Source: Nitrospirota bacterium (lineage in GTDB: Bacteria > Nitrospirota_A > Leptospirillia > Leptospirillales > Leptospirillaceae). From it: a DNA stretch of 64,000 nt. The translations under genes were made by a program, and so were the position numbers. Positions 63,319 through 64,000 of the stretch are shown one piece after another; position 1 is the first letter of the stretch, and the number at the start of each line of letters is the position of its first letter. The notes under the pieces were generated by a model. It was not told the origin of the DNA, ran no database searches, and saw nothing but the letters and a program-made list of their open reading frames with translations. The DNA lies in assembly GCA_021838765.1 (NCBI GenBank), contig JAKCCY010000003.1, positions 31,758 through 95,757 of the forward strand, written 5' to 3'.

Positions 63319-64000
63319 TTAAGAGCGCCTTGTTTTGGGTTTGCCATTTCTTGACGGCCCCGAACCTTGTCCTGGGCGTCGGGTTGGCCGGCTGCTTGGA
63401 TTATGGGGGCGAGTTCTTTCGCCACTTCCCTGAGACGAGTTTTGTCGTTCCCTTGAGGAATCTCCAGAAAAGGCATGGCCAGACTCTCTTGGCCTGTCGG
63501 AGCGGTCCCTGGACTGGAAGCGATCCCCTGAAGGCCTGTCTTGTCGATCGGAGAAGGATCTCTTCGGGCGGTCGGAATCGAATCGTCCTGCAGAAGGTGC
63601 GTGACCAGATTCTCTTGGCCTGTCGGAGCGGTCCCTGGACTGGAAGCGATCCCCTGAAGGCCTGTCTTGTCGATCGGAGAAGGATCTCTTCGGGCGGTCG
63701 GAATCGAATCGTCCTGCAGAAGGTGCGTGACCAGACTCTCTTGGTCTGTCGGAGCGGTCCCTGGACTGGAAGCGATCCACTGAGGGCCTGTCTTGTCGAT
63801 CGGAGAAGGATCTCTTCGGGCGGTCGGAATCGAAGCGTCCCGCGGAAGGCGAATGTCCGGTATCTCTTGGTCTGTCGGAGCGGTCCCTGGATTGGAAGCG
63901 ATCCCCTGAAGGCCTGTCTTGTCGATCGGAGAAGGATCTCTTTGGGCGGTCGGAGTCAAATCGTCCTGCAGAAGGTGCGTGACCAGACTCTCTTGGCCTG
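63319..64000 (-). CDS. C-terminal part of Arg/Asp/Ser-rich repeat protein, N-terminus outside window
   Basis: About 226 codons are visible. The frame is open to the window edge, and a GTG at 63780 is merely an internal codon. It is built of a 42-residue unit beginning GDRFQSRDRSDRPRE and containing GRFDSDRPKRSFSDRQDRPS, then ends in SRPTRRPGQGSGPSRNGKPK. Such low-complexity, basic, disordered tails occur in DEAD-box RNA helicases and in RluB-type pseudouridine synthases. The catalytic part is not in view, so the family stays open. Confidence 0.7.
   Translation of the reverse strand, partial: RPRESGHAPSAGRFDSDRPKRSFSDRQDRPSGDRFQSRDRSDRPRDTGHSPSAGRFDSDRPKRSFSDRQDRPSVDRFQSRDRSDRPRESGHAPSAGRFDSDRPKRSFSDRQDRPSGDRFQSRDRSDRPRESGHAPSAGRFDSDRPKRSFSDRQDRPSGDRFQSRDRSDRPRESGHAFSGDSSRERQNSSQGSGERTRPHNPSSRPTRRPGQGSGPSRNGKPKTRRS
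63485..64000. repeat. 126-bp tandem repeat array (over four copies)
   Basis: The same TCTCTTGG word recurs at 63485, 63611, 63737, 63863 and 63989, exactly 126 bases apart each time. The copies differ at few positions; the one around 63737-63863 is the most divergent. 126 is a multiple of three, so copy changes keep the reading frame of the protein tail. The array continues past the window end. Confidence 0.93.

Noticed and set aside
63243..63959. Second long frame (238 codons) through the 126-bp repeats
   Set aside because: It is open only because the repeat is a multiple of three; it runs into aspS and lacks the basic RNA-tail composition of the other frame, which is open to the window end.
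63485..64000. Regular repeats as a CRISPR array
   Set aside because: The whole 126-base unit repeats without variable spacers, and it codes for protein.

Overview
The window reads as a chromosomal segment of a Gram-negative, chemolithotrophic, aerobic bacterium. It is close to what is known of the iron oxidiser Leptospirillum (Nitrospirota), most likely a nitrogen-fixing member. That assignment is inference: it rests on the cbb3-like oxidase genes, a cytochrome bc complex linked to a pyridine-nucleotide oxidoreductase, many small c-type cytochromes, a VIT-type iron/manganese transporter, LptD (an outer membrane) and a NifA-type activator beside glnA. No rRNA, tRNA, insertion sequence, phage gene or CRISPR array was seen. 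Gene packing is dense, with many 4-base ATGA, GTGA or TTGA stop/start overlaps and frequent TTG starts.

Layout: (1) 1-1945, minus strand: homoserine kinase (cut by the window edge), a thioredoxin-fold ferredoxin and a VIT transporter. (2) 2029-9344: a respiratory cluster in two transcription units separated by tandem terminators. It holds a CcoO-like monohaem subunit, several very small membrane proteins (one of 34 residues), a membrane-anchored cytochrome c, a CcoS-like protein, two short CcoN-C-terminus-like proteins flanking an FGE-like protein, and a CcoG-like ferredoxin. No full-length CcoN is present. (3) 9521-24245: two membrane proteins, then a long overlapping gene chain: DUF420 protein, Nudix hydrolase, ferredoxin, PAS/sigma-54 activator, trpEGDCFBA, accD, folC, lptD. 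(4) 24255-26119, minus: M14-like deacylase and NAD kinase. (5) 26600-32307: promoter, GltD-like FAD/Fe-S oxidoreductase, Rieske protein, split cytochrome b, a small membrane protein, tetrahaem cytochrome c and a terminator.

(6) 32343-44657: ABC-2 exporter with a degenerate-looking stretch between its two genes, YajQ, SppA, glycerate 2-kinase, YHS protein, MidA-like methyltransferase, a cytochrome c/lipoprotein pair, DUF2127 protein, MFS transporter, CBS protein, TsaE, HIT protein and a secreted protein of unknown function. (7) 44878-53519: pyrR-pyrB-pyrC-carA-(radical SAM)-carB-greA, a pyrimidine operon. (8) 53535-55079: a 45-residue membrane peptide, then a strong sigma-54 promoter before a zinc-ribbon protein and an A-type Fe-S carrier, then a lytic transglycosylase whose ribosome site lies inside a terminator stem. 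(9) 55093-57892, minus: diguanylate cyclase and a dihydrolipoamide-dehydrogenase-like flavoprotein. (10) 58149-61494: glnA with a hairpin-bearing leader, then a NifA-like activator. (11) 61522-64000, minus: aspS and the tail of an Arg/Asp/Ser-rich protein built of exact 126-bp tandem repeats.

Working together, sections 2 and 5 look like the downhill and uphill branches of an iron-oxidising respiratory chain. Sections 8 and 10 suggest sigma-54/NifA control of nitrogen and Fe-S functions. The rest is housekeeping biosynthesis. The most unusual feature is the oxidase-like cluster without a complete catalytic subunit.
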